NCBI GenBank assembly: GCA_029251785.1
Contig: JAQXCQ010000114.1
Location: 1-53,730 of the forward strand
DNA: 53,730 nt
Reading direction: 5' to 3'
Source: Maricaulis sp.
GTDB taxonomy: Bacteria; Pseudomonadota; Alphaproteobacteria; Caulobacterales; Maricaulaceae
Shown here: one piece after another, positions 43,648-52,484 of the stretch
Layout of the letters: every line of letters starts with the position of its first letter
Position numbering within the stretch: position 1 is the first letter of the stretch
Position numbers and translations under genes: made by a program
Notes under the pieces: generated by a model
Database searches by the model: none
Told to the model about the DNA's origin: nothing
The model's input: the letters and a program-made list of their open reading frames with translations, nothing else

Positions 43648-44834
43648 ACCAGTAACCCGTCCAAAAGGGTGTTGGAGCGTGCATGCGGAAATACCAGCTG
43701 GTCCAGATCGTCCGGTGCAATCCGCCAGTGTCCGTGCAGCACGCCCTTGAATAGCGCGTTCAGGTCGTTGACGGGCATCAGGTCACGATTATCGTGAAGT
43801 CGCGAAAGACCGGGCCAGTTTCCAACAAGCCTGCCACCATTAACCGCACCACCGATCAGGAAGGCCGCGCTTGCGGTGCCATGATCTGTACCGGCGGCTC
43901 CATTGACGCGGACCGTGCGACCAAATTCGGTGCAGACGATAATCGCAGATTCTGACCATTTTTGCTGTAACGAGGTGTGCAGCGTTTCGATGACACCATC
44001 GAGTCCGGTAAACAGGTTTGCCAGTTGTCCTGTCATCGATCCCTGACCGACATGGGTGTCCCACCCATCGAGCCCGATAACCGTGAGGTCCGGGCCTCCG
44101 GGCGCGGCCATAAGTTCTCCGGCGGCCTGGGCGATGACGCCCCAGCTCTGGGCTCCGCGACGGCGTCGGCCCGCCATTCCAGACACCATTTCGCCGCCCA
44201 TTGCGCCTGCGATTTCGTCGGTTTGCAGGGCGCGTTGCAGGGACATTCCCAGGCGGGCATCGTCCGCGTAAAGATCAATCAGACGAGCGAGTGTATCGTC
44301 GTCGGCATCTGGCAAGACGGACGGTGCCCAGGTGGATACTGCCGCATCGCCACGCAAAATTAGCGGCACTGACTGTCCAATTCCAACCCCGGTTTCCGCT
44401 GACGGGCCGATAACTGACAGGGCCCGGTTGAGCCAGCCATCGCGTTGGGAGGGGCTGCCGGCCTCGAGCTGGTCCTGGCCATCGAAATGAGAGCGGTCTC
44501 GATACGCGGTCGAGCAGGCATGAAGGCCCAGCGCATCGCCGTTTCGCCAGAGACTGGCGACATGGCCGAGATTGGGGTGAAGGCTGAAACCGTCGCCGAT
44601 ATCGTGACCTTCATCGAGGGCGAGAGACCCGCGAAGCGAGTGGTAGCGGCTGTCGCCAAGCGGGGCGATCGCGGCCAGCCCGTCCATAGCGCCGCGCAAG
44701 ATAATGACGCAGAGTTTTTTGCCGATATTGCGGGCTGGGGCCTCCTGAGCACTTGCCGGAGACGGCAGGGCCAGGGTTGCACCAGCCAGACCGGATAGGA
44801 GCAAGTCGCGGCGTGTGGGGATGAAATGGGTCAT
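43644..44834 (-). CDS. DUF1501-family protein with Tat signal
   Basis: 396 residues. The N-terminus carries a twin-arginine signal (TRRDLLLSG followed by a hydrophobic stretch and SPASA), so it is folded before export. Conserved DUF1501 segments are KKLCVIILRGAMDGL, RSHFDGQDQLEAG, IIVCTEFGRTVRVNG with DHGTASAAFLIGG. The fold is sulfatase/alkaline-phosphatase-like, but no complete catalytic set is claimed here. The ATG at 44834 has GAGGAA upstream and follows the DUF1800 gene by eight bases. DUF1501 and DUF1800 genes are nearly always paired; their joint function is unknown. Confidence 0.9.
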   Translation of the reverse strand: MTHFIPTRRDLLLSGLAGATLALPSPASAQEAPARNIGKKLCVIILRGAMDGLAAIAPLGDSRYHSLRGSLALDEGHDIGDGFSLHPNLGHVASLWRNGDALGLHACSTAYRDRSHFDGQDQLEAGSPSQRDGWLNRALSVIGPSAETGVGIGQSVPLILRGDAAVSTWAPSVLPDADDDTLARLIDLYADDARLGMSLQRALQTDEIAGAMGGEMVSGMAGRRRRGAQSWGVIAQAAGELMAAPGGPDLTVIGLDGWDTHVGQGSMTGQLANLFTGLDGVIETLHTSLQQKWSESAIIVCTEFGRTVRVNGAAGTDHGTASAAFLIGGAVNGGRLVGNWPGLSRLHDNRDLMPVNDLNALFKGVLHGHWRIAPDDLDQLVFPHARSNTLLDGLLV

Positions 44835-44842
44835 GGTATTCC

Positions 44843-46207
44843 TCAACGGCGCTGAAATTCGGGGGACATCAAGAGTAGGGTCAGGCCTTGTGAGACGGAT
44901 GAGGCGCGTGCGATGGCGAGACCGGTGGCCGGATTTAAGCGAGCGCCCAGGATATCCGGAGCGAGACTGCGCGGGTCCAGATCGCCGCGTATCCGGCCAC
45001 CCATCTCATTGGCAAATTCAATGCGTTTCATTATGGCGTCGGGGCCGGACCATGCGTCTTCAGTGTCGGGCCATCCTTGTGGCGATGGCGCTGAAAACGG
45101 TCTCTGGCCAATCGCCTGGTAAATACCCTGCAGCGTGCGCACAGGCAGGGGAGGAATTTCCAGTGCCCGCATGGAAGAAATCAGGAATTCTTCGGGAGTT
45201 TTGAACTTTCGTTGTTCCGGCGCGAAGGCTCCGGGACTGGCGACAAGCGCCATGGCGAGTTCGGCGAGGTCACCGTTATGGCGTGACCAGGCTTGTTCGA
45301 GATGGGTGATATCGGCTTCGGCCGGTGTGTCGGCAAGGAAGTGGCGGGCCAGCTTGGTACACACGAAGCGGCGCGTGGCAGGCTGCCGGGCCAGATGGCG
45401 CAGGACGTTTCGGGCCTGGTCGGCGCCATTATCGCTAAAGGTTTCACCGAGAACACGCTGGCGTCCGGGTTCATGCAGGCGCGGATCAAAAATGCCGTCG
45501 CCTTGCTGGCCGGCGGTATGAATGCGCGCGCGGCCAACAGTCCATCCGGTGAGCGTATTGGCGAGCGCCTCGACATCGTCCTGGCTGTACCCCCCGTTCA
45601 CACCAAGGGTGTGAAGTTCGAGAATTTCCCGCGCCAGATTTTCATTGATGCCCAGGCCGCGCCGCTGACCTGCCCGTGAGTTGGGACCGACCGAACGTGC
45701 GTTGTCGAGATAAGTCAGCATAGCCGGGTGAGTTTCGACGGCGACCAGCAAGTCCTCGAAACGATTGAAGGCGAGGGGGCGGATTATCTCGGCTTCCAGT
45801 CCCGCGACAGAAGCTGTGGTGCCGGGATTCTTCGCCGAGACCGAAAAATGATTGGACCAGAAGCGGATCCAGCGTTCGGTGAAACTGGCGGGTGTGGCGA
45901 CGGCCAACGAGGTGCGTTGGGAGATGTGCTGGCCGAGTGCGCGGCGTGAGATGCGGCGCTGCTCTTCCTGGGCTTGGCGTTGTTGCGCGGTGGGCTCGCG
46001 CTGGCCGCGCCGGCCGGGGGGACGATTGGCCATCAACGCACGCAGGCCGTCCTGGGAGGTGCGCACATCGCTAAGTTGGCGAGGGCCACTGTCGGTTAAT
46101 TGGGCGATGAGCCAGCCGGCGGGATCGCTTGTCGCTTCAGCAATGTCGCCCGGGCGAGCGCCCATGCCGAAGCGTGTGGTGGCAATCGCGGCGTGGGTGG
46201 CACTCAT
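44843..46207 (-). CDS. DUF1800-family protein
   Basis: 454 residues, mostly alpha-helical. Recognisable family segments are TTRFGMGARPGD at the start, FTERWIRFWSNHFSVS, the block around NENLAREILELHTLGVNGGYSQDDVEALA, and FVCTKLARHFL. No obvious signal peptide is present; export might rely on the DUF1501 partner (inference). The ribosome-binding site GAGGAG before its ATG is buried in a 14-bp hairpin (see the separate entry), suggesting translation control or coupling to the upstream YCF48-like gene. Confidence 0.9.
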   Translation of the reverse strand: MSATHAAIATTRFGMGARPGDIAEATSDPAGWLIAQLTDSGPRQLSDVRTSQDGLRALMANRPPGRRGQREPTAQQRQAQEEQRRISRRALGQHISQRTSLAVATPASFTERWIRFWSNHFSVSAKNPGTTASVAGLEAEIIRPLAFNRFEDLLVAVETHPAMLTYLDNARSVGPNSRAGQRRGLGINENLAREILELHTLGVNGGYSQDDVEALANTLTGWTVGRARIHTAGQQGDGIFDPRLHEPGRQRVLGETFSDNGADQARNVLRHLARQPATRRFVCTKLARHFLADTPAEADITHLEQAWSRHNGDLAELAMALVASPGAFAPEQRKFKTPEEFLISSMRALEIPPLPVRTLQGIYQAIGQRPFSAPSPQGWPDTEDAWSGPDAIMKRIEFANEMGGRIRGDLDPRSLAPDILGARLNPATGLAIARASSVSQGLTLLLMSPEFQRR

Positions 46208-46210
46208 GGC

Positions 46211-46284
46211 AATCTCCTCATCGGTGTCAGTGTTACGAGCCGGCGAACCGGTTTCCGTCGCACGATGTGCCGATGAGGGAGATT
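46211..46284 (-). promoter_or_regulatory. mRNA hairpin masking the DUF1800 ribosome-binding site
   Basis: On the minus-strand transcript AATCTCCCTCATCGG (46284-46270) pairs with CCGATGAGGAGATT (46224-46211): 14 pairs with one bulged C. The right arm contains GAGGAG, the DUF1800 Shine-Dalgarno. The loop contains a further small hairpin, CCGG-TTCG-CCGG. No T run follows, so it is not an intrinsic terminator. Confidence 0.6.
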
Positions 46285-46294
46285 TGGGTGAGGA

Positions 46295-47344
46295 TCAGCC
46301 TCCGCTGACGTCGATCCGCGAAATGGTGCCATTACTGCCGACGGCCCAGCCTACGCTACCGTCGTCAGCAAAGCGGATGGCGTTAAAACCTGCGTCTGAG
46401 ACGGGTTGCCAGCTGGCACCGCCATCGGCGCTGATGTCTGTTCCATTTGTGCCAACGGCGAGCAGATAGCCGACCTGGCCGGGAATATGTGTGACCGCGG
46501 ACCGGTAGCCGCCTGTGCCTGTGGCCGGGATGTGCCAGGTTTGCCCGCGATCATCGGACCAGAATGCGGCCAGGCGAGGCTCATCGGGTTCGGTGTAATT
46601 GCCGCCGACGGCGACCAGGCGATCTTGTGACCAGGACAGGGAAAAGATTCCTGCACCACCGCTTCCCGCGGCCATCGGCGTGTCGTGGACAGTCCAGCTT
46701 GAGCCATAATCTTCCGTGTGAAGGACGCGCGCCGTCTCTGCGCCACCCATGCCGATCCAGGCCGCGCCGCCAGGCGCCACGGCAATCGACGTGTCAGACG
46801 CCGCGAAACCGGCTTCGCCATCGAGCGGTGCCGGCAGGCCGGTCGCGAGGGACCATGTGACCCCGCCATCATTGGTCAGCAGAATATGGAAGGCCCCGTC
46901 GATGGGATCGGAGAAGGCGATACCGTGCTGGTCGTCCCAAAATTCGAGCGTGTCGAAGAAGGCTGCCTCCGAGGGGTCTTCCAACACCAGGTCAAAATTT
47001 TCACCGCCGTCTCGGGTCACATAGAGGCGAGCGGGCGCACCGGCGGTTATGAACAGGGCGTGTTGGTCGTCAAAGGCGTGGGCAGAACGCAGGTCCAGCG
47101 TCTCTGCTCCAGCAATCTGGGTGTGGGTCCAGGTGTCACCGCCGTCTACCGTGCGAAGAACCGTGCCTTCCGGAGAGCCGACCCAGACAGTCTGTGCGTC
47201 AACGACGGCAAGACCGCGCATGCTCAGATCGACGCCGCTTTGTTGTTCGGTCCAGGTGAATTCCGGCGGGCCGGCCGGTGTCGGTGTGCAGGCCGTCATC
47301 GCGACGATTGTGGTAGCGGCGGCCAATTTGATCACATGTCTCAT
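46295..47344 (-). CDS. YCF48/BNR-repeat beta-propeller lipoprotein
   Basis: 349 residues from the Met at 47344. A signal peptide ends in a lipobox (VAMTACTP), so it is probably lipid-anchored. The rest is a series of repeats around TVDGGDTWTH, TRDGGENFD, TNDGGVTWSL, TEDYGSSWTV, SDDRGQTWHI and SADGGASWQP, the Asp-box pattern of BNR/YCF48 propellers. Sialidase catalytic residues are not evident; YCF48 relatives act as assembly or scaffold proteins. The start overlaps the stop of the metalloprotease gene by four bases (ATGA), so the two are translationally coupled. Confidence 0.85.
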   Translation of the reverse strand: MRHVIKLAAATTIVAMTACTPTPAGPPEFTWTEQQSGVDLSMRGLAVVDAQTVWVGSPEGTVLRTVDGGDTWTHTQIAGAETLDLRSAHAFDDQHALFITAGAPARLYVTRDGGENFDLVLEDPSEAAFFDTLEFWDDQHGIAFSDPIDGAFHILLTNDGGVTWSLATGLPAPLDGEAGFAASDTSIAVAPGGAAWIGMGGAETARVLHTEDYGSSWTVHDTPMAAGSGGAGIFSLSWSQDRLVAVGGNYTEPDEPRLAAFWSDDRGQTWHIPATGTGGYRSAVTHIPGQVGYLLAVGTNGTDISADGGASWQPVSDAGFNAIRFADDGSVGWAVGSNGTISRIDVSGG

Positions 47345-49866
47345 CGACCGAGACCGAGCAGGCTGGCGCTGTCGCAATGCCAGCAATCTTCACCCAAAGC
47401 GGCGGCGGCTTCGCTGCCAATCGGGCTTCCCGGCGGAACACCCGTCTCATTGGAGGCAACGCTTTCACCGGTGTCGATGGCGGCGAGACCGGCCTCGATG
47501 CGGCGGGCCAGCCAATTGCGATGGTCGCGGCGACCGGCGGCCGAACGTCGGCGCCCAGGCAGGCCATCAGCCAGGGATTCCAGGCGAGCGCGAGCGGTGA
47601 TGGAGGCGGCAGGCACGCCGCTATTAATCAGGGCCAGCATGCGATCGACGTATTCGGTCTGGATCGCCTCGCGGACCGGGGCGAGACGCCGCGCTTCGTC
47701 ATTGCCGGTGACAAACAGGGCTGCATCAAGCGCATCAAACAGTTCGTCCTGCGAAAGCTGGGTTTCATCGCGAGCTGATTGGTCCGCAATGCGAGCCAGG
47801 CGGGCTGTCGACAACATGGCGCGCAAGGTGATGCGCGATGCGGCGGTGGCGGCATCACGGCGCGAAAAGGCGGGGTATTGGGCGCTGTCGAACAGCTCGC
47901 GTGTGGCGATGGCATCCCAGTCTGAATACGGCGCGGGCACAAGCAGGCTCAGCGTGTCGTCGGAAATGTCGAGCGCTGCCGGGTCGAGCGTCGCGACCAT
48001 GGCGGTCAGGGCGCGGCGTTGCTCGCTGGCGGGATAGACGCGTTGGCGACGACGATCTGACGTGTTGAGATCATAGTGCATTTCGACACCACCAAGCGCC
48101 TTGCCGGCGGCCTCAACCTGATAGCGGTGATGCAGATAGACGGTGGGGAAGACGGCGCGCAGATCGCTCAGTGGCAAGCCATCGGCCATATTATGTGGTC
48201 CAAAAGCTTCCATGGCGACAGCGCGAACAGCCATGGTGTCATTGAGTGCATCGGTGACATTTGAGCCATTGTCCCAGAGATTGGCGTGCGGATCGCCGGA
48301 ATTATTGCCGCGGGCATGGCGGTCGGTAATGAAGGTCAGACCTTCACTGCGGGCGGTGTCGAGGATGGATTCCAGGCCGGCTTCGCGGGCGTCGGCGCCA
48401 TCGTATTGCGAGTAGAGCCAGTTGACGGAGACCTTGTCCCATTCGCCGATGCCAACGTTGTAGGCCTGGCTGACATCAATGGCGCCTGCCTCATCAAGAC
48501 CGACGAGCGGGGCGGGGTAATCCATGACGGATTCACGGCCATAGCCGCTGGCGGCGAAATTGTGGGCGAGGCCGATTGTGTGACCGATTTCGTGGGCGGA
48601 AAGCTGTCGGATGCGATCCAGTGCCAGTTCGAGTGGATCGTCGTCGGCGCCGGAGCCGGTGCCGGCGGCGCCCAGCAAGCCTTCAAACAACATGCGGTCC
48701 TGACGCACGCGCTGGCTGCCCAAAATGACATAGCCGCGAATGATCTCGCCCGTGCGTGGATCCAGCATGGAGCCGCCATAGGACCAGCCGCGTGTCTGGC
48801 GATGGACCCATTGAATGACATTGTAGCGGGCGTCGAGCGGATGGATGCCCTCGGGCAGGAGTTCAACGCGATAGGCGTCTTCAAAACCGGCATTGGTAAA
48901 GGCTTCGGCCCACCAATTTCCGCCCTCGATCAAGGCTTCGCGGATCAGTTCCGGGGCGCCGCGGTCGACGTAATAGATGATCGGTTCGACGACCGGGCCG
49001 GAAGTGGCCGACGGATCAACGCGTTCCAAGCGATGGCGCACGGCATAGGATCGGCGCACCGGATCCGTGAGCGGCGTCGCCATGTCATAAAAGCCCATGG
49101 TGATCGCACCGGAGCGGTCATCGGCTTCGCGGATTTGATAGCCGTCCTCGGGTAGGGCGATGAAGGAGTGGTGGACGGTGAGGGTGACGGAATTGGGCGC
49201 GGGTGTGACGGCCTGGACCTCGGGCCCCGGATCAGAGGAATTGAGCGTCAACAGCGCATCAATCTCGACATTGATCGGGAAGGCGAAGGCGGCATTGGTC
49301 AGCGGGGCGCTGCGATCGCTGTCTATGGAAAAACTGCCCTGGCCGCTACCGGAAAGCGAACCGGTCGTGTCGACAGGGTCGCGGGTTAAAAAGTCCGACA
49401 GATCGATGAGGACGCGACCGTCTTTCTCGGCGATGATTTCGGTGCTCCAGATGATTGAGCGGGCGAAGGATTGTGTCGTGGCGAGGGCTTCTTCCGGGCC
49501 GGCACCAAGGGCGCGATAACCCATGTTTTCAAACTCGGCGAAGACTTTGTCATTGACGCGCGTGAAGCGCAGGATTTCCGAACTGCTGCCATAGCCGCGA
49601 TCCAACCCAACCGGGTTGGAGCCGAGGCCGGTGGTCAGTCGGGCATTGTAGACGAGGCGACCCAGCGTGCCGTCGCCTTGCGTGGTCAGCTCGGCGAGGA
49701 TGCGGCCATCGCCCTGGTCGACATACAGATCAAACACGCCATCGCGGTGATCGAGGCCTTCAATGCTGGTGGCGAAATCAGGCGCGTCGTCCTGGGCGTG
49801 GGCGGCGGGCAAGGCGAAGGTGAGTGCCAGGCAGGCCAGGCCGGAAAGCATGGTTGAATTCTTCAT
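47341..49866 (-). CDS. Exported zinc metalloprotease (DUF5117/DUF4953 type)
   Basis: 841-residue secreted or periplasmic enzyme with a signal peptide (LSGLACLALTFALPAAHA). The N-terminal DUF5117-like region precedes a zincin domain: HEIGHTIGLAHNF gives zinc ligands His425, His429 and His435 with Glu426 as catalytic base, followed by a Met-turn candidate SVMDYPAP. The long C-terminal region is helical. It is first in a four-gene operon with the YCF48-like lipoprotein, DUF1800 and DUF1501. It is divergent from the hydroxyproline genes across a 222-bp intergenic region. The substrate is unknown. Confidence 0.9.
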   Translation of the reverse strand: MKNSTMLSGLACLALTFALPAAHAQDDAPDFATSIEGLDHRDGVFDLYVDQGDGRILAELTTQGDGTLGRLVYNARLTTGLGSNPVGLDRGYGSSSEILRFTRVNDKVFAEFENMGYRALGAGPEEALATTQSFARSIIWSTEIIAEKDGRVLIDLSDFLTRDPVDTTGSLSGSGQGSFSIDSDRSAPLTNAAFAFPINVEIDALLTLNSSDPGPEVQAVTPAPNSVTLTVHHSFIALPEDGYQIREADDRSGAITMGFYDMATPLTDPVRRSYAVRHRLERVDPSATSGPVVEPIIYYVDRGAPELIREALIEGGNWWAEAFTNAGFEDAYRVELLPEGIHPLDARYNVIQWVHRQTRGWSYGGSMLDPRTGEIIRGYVILGSQRVRQDRMLFEGLLGAAGTGSGADDDPLELALDRIRQLSAHEIGHTIGLAHNFAASGYGRESVMDYPAPLVGLDEAGAIDVSQAYNVGIGEWDKVSVNWLYSQYDGADAREAGLESILDTARSEGLTFITDRHARGNNSGDPHANLWDNGSNVTDALNDTMAVRAVAMEAFGPHNMADGLPLSDLRAVFPTVYLHHRYQVEAAGKALGGVEMHYDLNTSDRRRQRVYPASEQRRALTAMVATLDPAALDISDDTLSLLVPAPYSDWDAIATRELFDSAQYPAFSRRDAATAASRITLRAMLSTARLARIADQSARDETQLSQDELFDALDAALFVTGNDEARRLAPVREAIQTEYVDRMLALINSGVPAASITARARLESLADGLPGRRRSAAGRRDHRNWLARRIEAGLAAIDTGESVASNETGVPPGSPIGSEAAAALGEDCWHCDSASLLGLGR

Positions 49867-49961
49867 GAAGGTATCCCCGTCTTCAAGGCTGTCGCGACGC
49901 TAGCCCGGTTGGCGCGAGCTGTCACGGGCGGGCCCGGCATTTTCGCGTCACGAATGAGTGT

Positions 49962-49982
49962 GATTGTATATTGGATACAATC
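49962..49982. promoter_or_regulatory. GntR-like operator palindrome overlapping a promoter
   Basis: GATTGTAT (49962-49969) and ATACAATC (49975-49982) form a perfect 8-bp inverted repeat around ATTGG. The TTGTAT/ATACAA halves resemble the operators of FadR/FCD-type GntR regulators. A promoter TTGTAT (49964-49969), 17-bp spacer, TATATG (49987-49992) on the plus strand overlaps it, so a bound repressor would block the hydroxyproline genes. It might also affect the divergent metalloprotease operon. Confidence 0.55.
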
Positions 49983-50088
49983 TGGATATATGCAGAGTTG
50001 AAAATCAGGATAATGTGGTTTTGTCGAGGTCCTTGGCGGGGCCCCAAACAACCGACCAGACAACAAACTTCGCCAGGAGAGCGGTGCC

Positions 50089-51024
50089 ATGAGCAAAGCA
50101 ATAAAAGACGCCAAAAGCTGGGGCGGTGTCTTCCCCGCTGCCACGACGCAATTTTACGAGGATATGAGCGTCGATCTCGCCGCCACCAAGGCGGTCGTCG
50201 ACGGGCTAATCCGCGATGGTGTGCACGGCATTATCGCGATGGGCACGGTGGGTGAGAATAATTCCCTGTTGGCGGCGGAAAAACGCGATGTGCTGGCGGC
50301 GATTGTTGATGTCGTGGCCGGGCGCGTACCGGTGATCACGGGTGTCTCCGAGCTGACGACCGAGCTGGCCGAGGCTTATGTGAAGGACGCGCAGGCGATT
50401 GGCGCGGATGGCGCGATGCTGTTGCCGGCGATGGTCTATGTGCCGAGCGAGGCGGAGCTGGAATGCCATATCCGCCGGGTCGCTGCGGCCTCGAGCCTGC
50501 CGATCATGCTGTATAATAATCCGCCGGCCTATCGCGTCAGTATCTCACTGGAAACGCTTCAGCGTCTGGGCGATGTGGAGACGCTGGTGATGGTAAAAGA
50601 ATCCGCGCCCGATCCACGCCGGATCACCGATATTATCAATGCCTGCGGCGACCGTTATCGCGTGTTTGCCGGGCTGGATGATGTGGCGCTGGAAGAGATG
50701 TTGCTGGGCGCGGTTGGCTGGGTGTCGGGCCTGACTAATGCTTTCCCAAGAGAGAGTATCGCCTTGTGGGATGCGTTTGAGCGCGGTGATCTGGACGAGG
50801 CGCGGGCGATTTATCGCTGGTTTATGCCGCTCCTGCACCTCGATGCCGAGCATGATCTGGTGCAGTCGATCAAACTGTCCGAACAGGTGATGGGCCGGGG
50901 TTCGGAGCGCGTGCGCATGCCGCGCATGAAGCTGACCGGTGAACGCCGCGCCGAAGTGATTGCCATGGTCGAGACCGCGCGGGACAATCGTCCGGTCTTG
51001 AAAGAACTGACCGCCGCAGAATAG
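50089..51024 (+). CDS. DapA-family lyase/deaminase, likely hydroxyproline pathway
   Basis: Class I aldolase-fold enzyme (311 residues). The Schiff-base Lys is Lys170 in LVMVKESA. The family Tyr is Tyr142 in MLYNNPP, and the MGTVGENNSL loop replaces the usual GTTGE. True dihydrodipicolinate synthase is less likely given the partner gene: the next gene, ten bases on, is a 4-hydroxyproline epimerase, and this pairing is typical of 1-pyrroline-4-hydroxy-2-carboxylate deaminase, which yields 2-oxoglutarate semialdehyde. The start is preceded by AGGAGA. The oxidase between the epimerase and deaminase steps is not in the window. Confidence 0.87.
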   Translation: MSKAIKDAKSWGGVFPAATTQFYEDMSVDLAATKAVVDGLIRDGVHGIIAMGTVGENNSLLAAEKRDVLAAIVDVVAGRVPVITGVSELTTELAEAYVKDAQAIGADGAMLLPAMVYVPSEAELECHIRRVAAASSLPIMLYNNPPAYRVSISLETLQRLGDVETLVMVKESAPDPRRITDIINACGDRYRVFAGLDDVALEEMLLGAVGWVSGLTNAFPRESIALWDAFERGDLDEARAIYRWFMPLLHLDAEHDLVQSIKLSEQVMGRGSERVRMPRMKLTGERRAEVIAMVETARDNRPVLKELTAAE

Positions 51025-51033
51025 GGCTAGCGC

Positions 51034-52032
51034 ATGCGTCATACATTCCAGTGTCTGGACGGGCATACCTGCGGCAATCCTGTGCGGCTGATTTCCGGCG
51101 GTGCGCCGATCCTGCGTGGCACAACGATGAGCGAGAAGCGGCAGGATTTCATCGCCCACCATGACTGGATCCGCCAGGCCCTGATGTTTGAGCCGCGCGG
51201 CCATGACATGATGTCGGGCGGGTTTATCTACCCGCCGTGCTCGAACGCTGCAGATGCCGCCATCCTGTTTGTTGAGACCAGTGGCGCTTTGCCGATGTGT
51301 GGTCATGGCACGATTGGTCTGGTGACCATGGCACTGGAAAACGGGCTGATCACCCCGCGCGACAAGAGCCGCGTCGTGCTGGACGTGCCGGCAGGCCGGA
51401 TCGAGGTGGCGGTGGAATGGAAAGACGGGCTGGTCGAGAGCGTGCGCCTGTTTAATATCGCCAGTTATCTGGCCGAAACCGAAGTGAAAATCGACTGTCC
51501 GGGGCTGGGCGAGCTGGTGTTTGATGTGTCCTATGGCGGCAATTATTACGCCGTGCTGGAGCCGCAAAAAAACTATCCCGGCCTCGATGATTTCTCCGTC
51601 TCCGACATCCAGACCTACAGCCCGATCATCCGCGATCTGGCCAATCAGGCGGTGCAATGTGTGCACCCGGAAGATTCAAGCGTTGGCGGTGTCAGTCACC
51701 TGCTCTGGGCCGACACGGCAAAGCATCCCGAAGCCGACGCCCGCAATGCCGTCTTCTACGGAGCCCGCGGAATAGACCGCTCCCCCTGCGGCACCGGCAC
51801 CAGCGCCCGCATGGCACAACTCGCCGCACGTGGTGAGCTGAAAGTCGGCGATAATTTCGTCCATGAAAGCATTATCGGCAGCCTGTTTCACGGGCGTGTT
51901 GAGAAGGCGTCCCGTGTGGGTGGCTTTGACGCGATAGAGCCCAGCATTGGCGGCTGGGCGCGGCAGACGGGGATCAATACGATCTTTGTGGATGACAGGG
52001 ATCCGTACAAGTGTGGGTTTGTGCTGGGGTAG
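51034..52032 (+). CDS. 4-hydroxyproline 2-epimerase (proline racemase family)
   Basis: 332 residues. Two catalytic cysteines are present: Cys89 in LPMCGHGTIG and Cys252 in DRSPCGTGTSA. Both being Cys (rather than one Thr) marks a racemase or epimerase, not a hydroxyproline dehydratase. It interconverts trans-4-hydroxy-L-proline and cis-4-hydroxy-D-proline. GFIYPP and GGFDAIEPSIGGWA are further family blocks. It is co-transcribed with the DapA-family gene and preceded by the GntR-like operator. Proline racemase is an alternative but less likely in this context. Confidence 0.9.
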   Translation: MRHTFQCLDGHTCGNPVRLISGGAPILRGTTMSEKRQDFIAHHDWIRQALMFEPRGHDMMSGGFIYPPCSNAADAAILFVETSGALPMCGHGTIGLVTMALENGLITPRDKSRVVLDVPAGRIEVAVEWKDGLVESVRLFNIASYLAETEVKIDCPGLGELVFDVSYGGNYYAVLEPQKNYPGLDDFSVSDIQTYSPIIRDLANQAVQCVHPEDSSVGGVSHLLWADTAKHPEADARNAVFYGARGIDRSPCGTGTSARMAQLAARGELKVGDNFVHESIIGSLFHGRVEKASRVGGFDAIEPSIGGWARQTGINTIFVDDRDPYKCGFVLG

Positions 52033-52041
52033 TAGGGGCGT

Positions 52042-52434
52042 ATGTCAACGTTGGAAACAGGCTCATGGAAAGTTGCGGAAAGCGGCCCTCTCAACGTGAT
52101 TGTGGATGTTCTTGAACACGCCGCTTTTGCGTACCTTTGGGATTCAACGCACGGAATTCGTTCTCATGTTTGGTTGTTTAATTGTTCGGCAGAGAGGGAC
52201 CCGGATTGGGTCGAATGTGAAAATTTGCCGCCGGAAATGCCGGACGAAAATATTCTGCGGGATCATTATGCCGCGCCGGAAAATATTTCTTTGATCAAAT
52301 GCGCCAAATGTACCACGACAAACGACTGGATACTCTCTTGGAATGACCGGGATATCGCTGCTTTGTCGCTCGACACTACGCCGGGCCGTTCAACTTTCGT
52401 AAAATCACCCCATGGTTTGGCGGCGCCCTGGTAA
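52042..52434 (+). CDS. Uncharacterised protein
   Basis: 130 residues, not recognised. It begins ten bases after the epimerase stop with GGGGCG upstream, so it could be co-transcribed. It is soluble, acidic and Trp-rich (WKVAESG, YLWDS, VWLFNC, DWVEC, DWILSWND), with four Cys including a CAKC pair; a metal site is possible but unproven. It is AT-richer than the preceding gene, with no signal peptide or membrane segment. The N-terminal half looks like a beta-rich fold by alternation. No functional claim is made. Confidence 0.6.
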   Translation: MSTLETGSWKVAESGPLNVIVDVLEHAAFAYLWDSTHGIRSHVWLFNCSAERDPDWVECENLPPEMPDENILRDHYAAPENISLIKCAKCTTTNDWILSWNDRDIAALSLDTTPGRSTFVKSPHGLAAPW

Positions 52435-52484
52435 TTGCAATATATGTTGGCTGGACTTTAAGGGGCAAACCACGCGCCTCCCTC

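Noticed and set aside
48286-49155. 289-codon plus-strand frame inside the metalloprotease gene
   Set aside because: The zincin motif and length of the minus-strand protein are decisive; the plus frame is a shadow.
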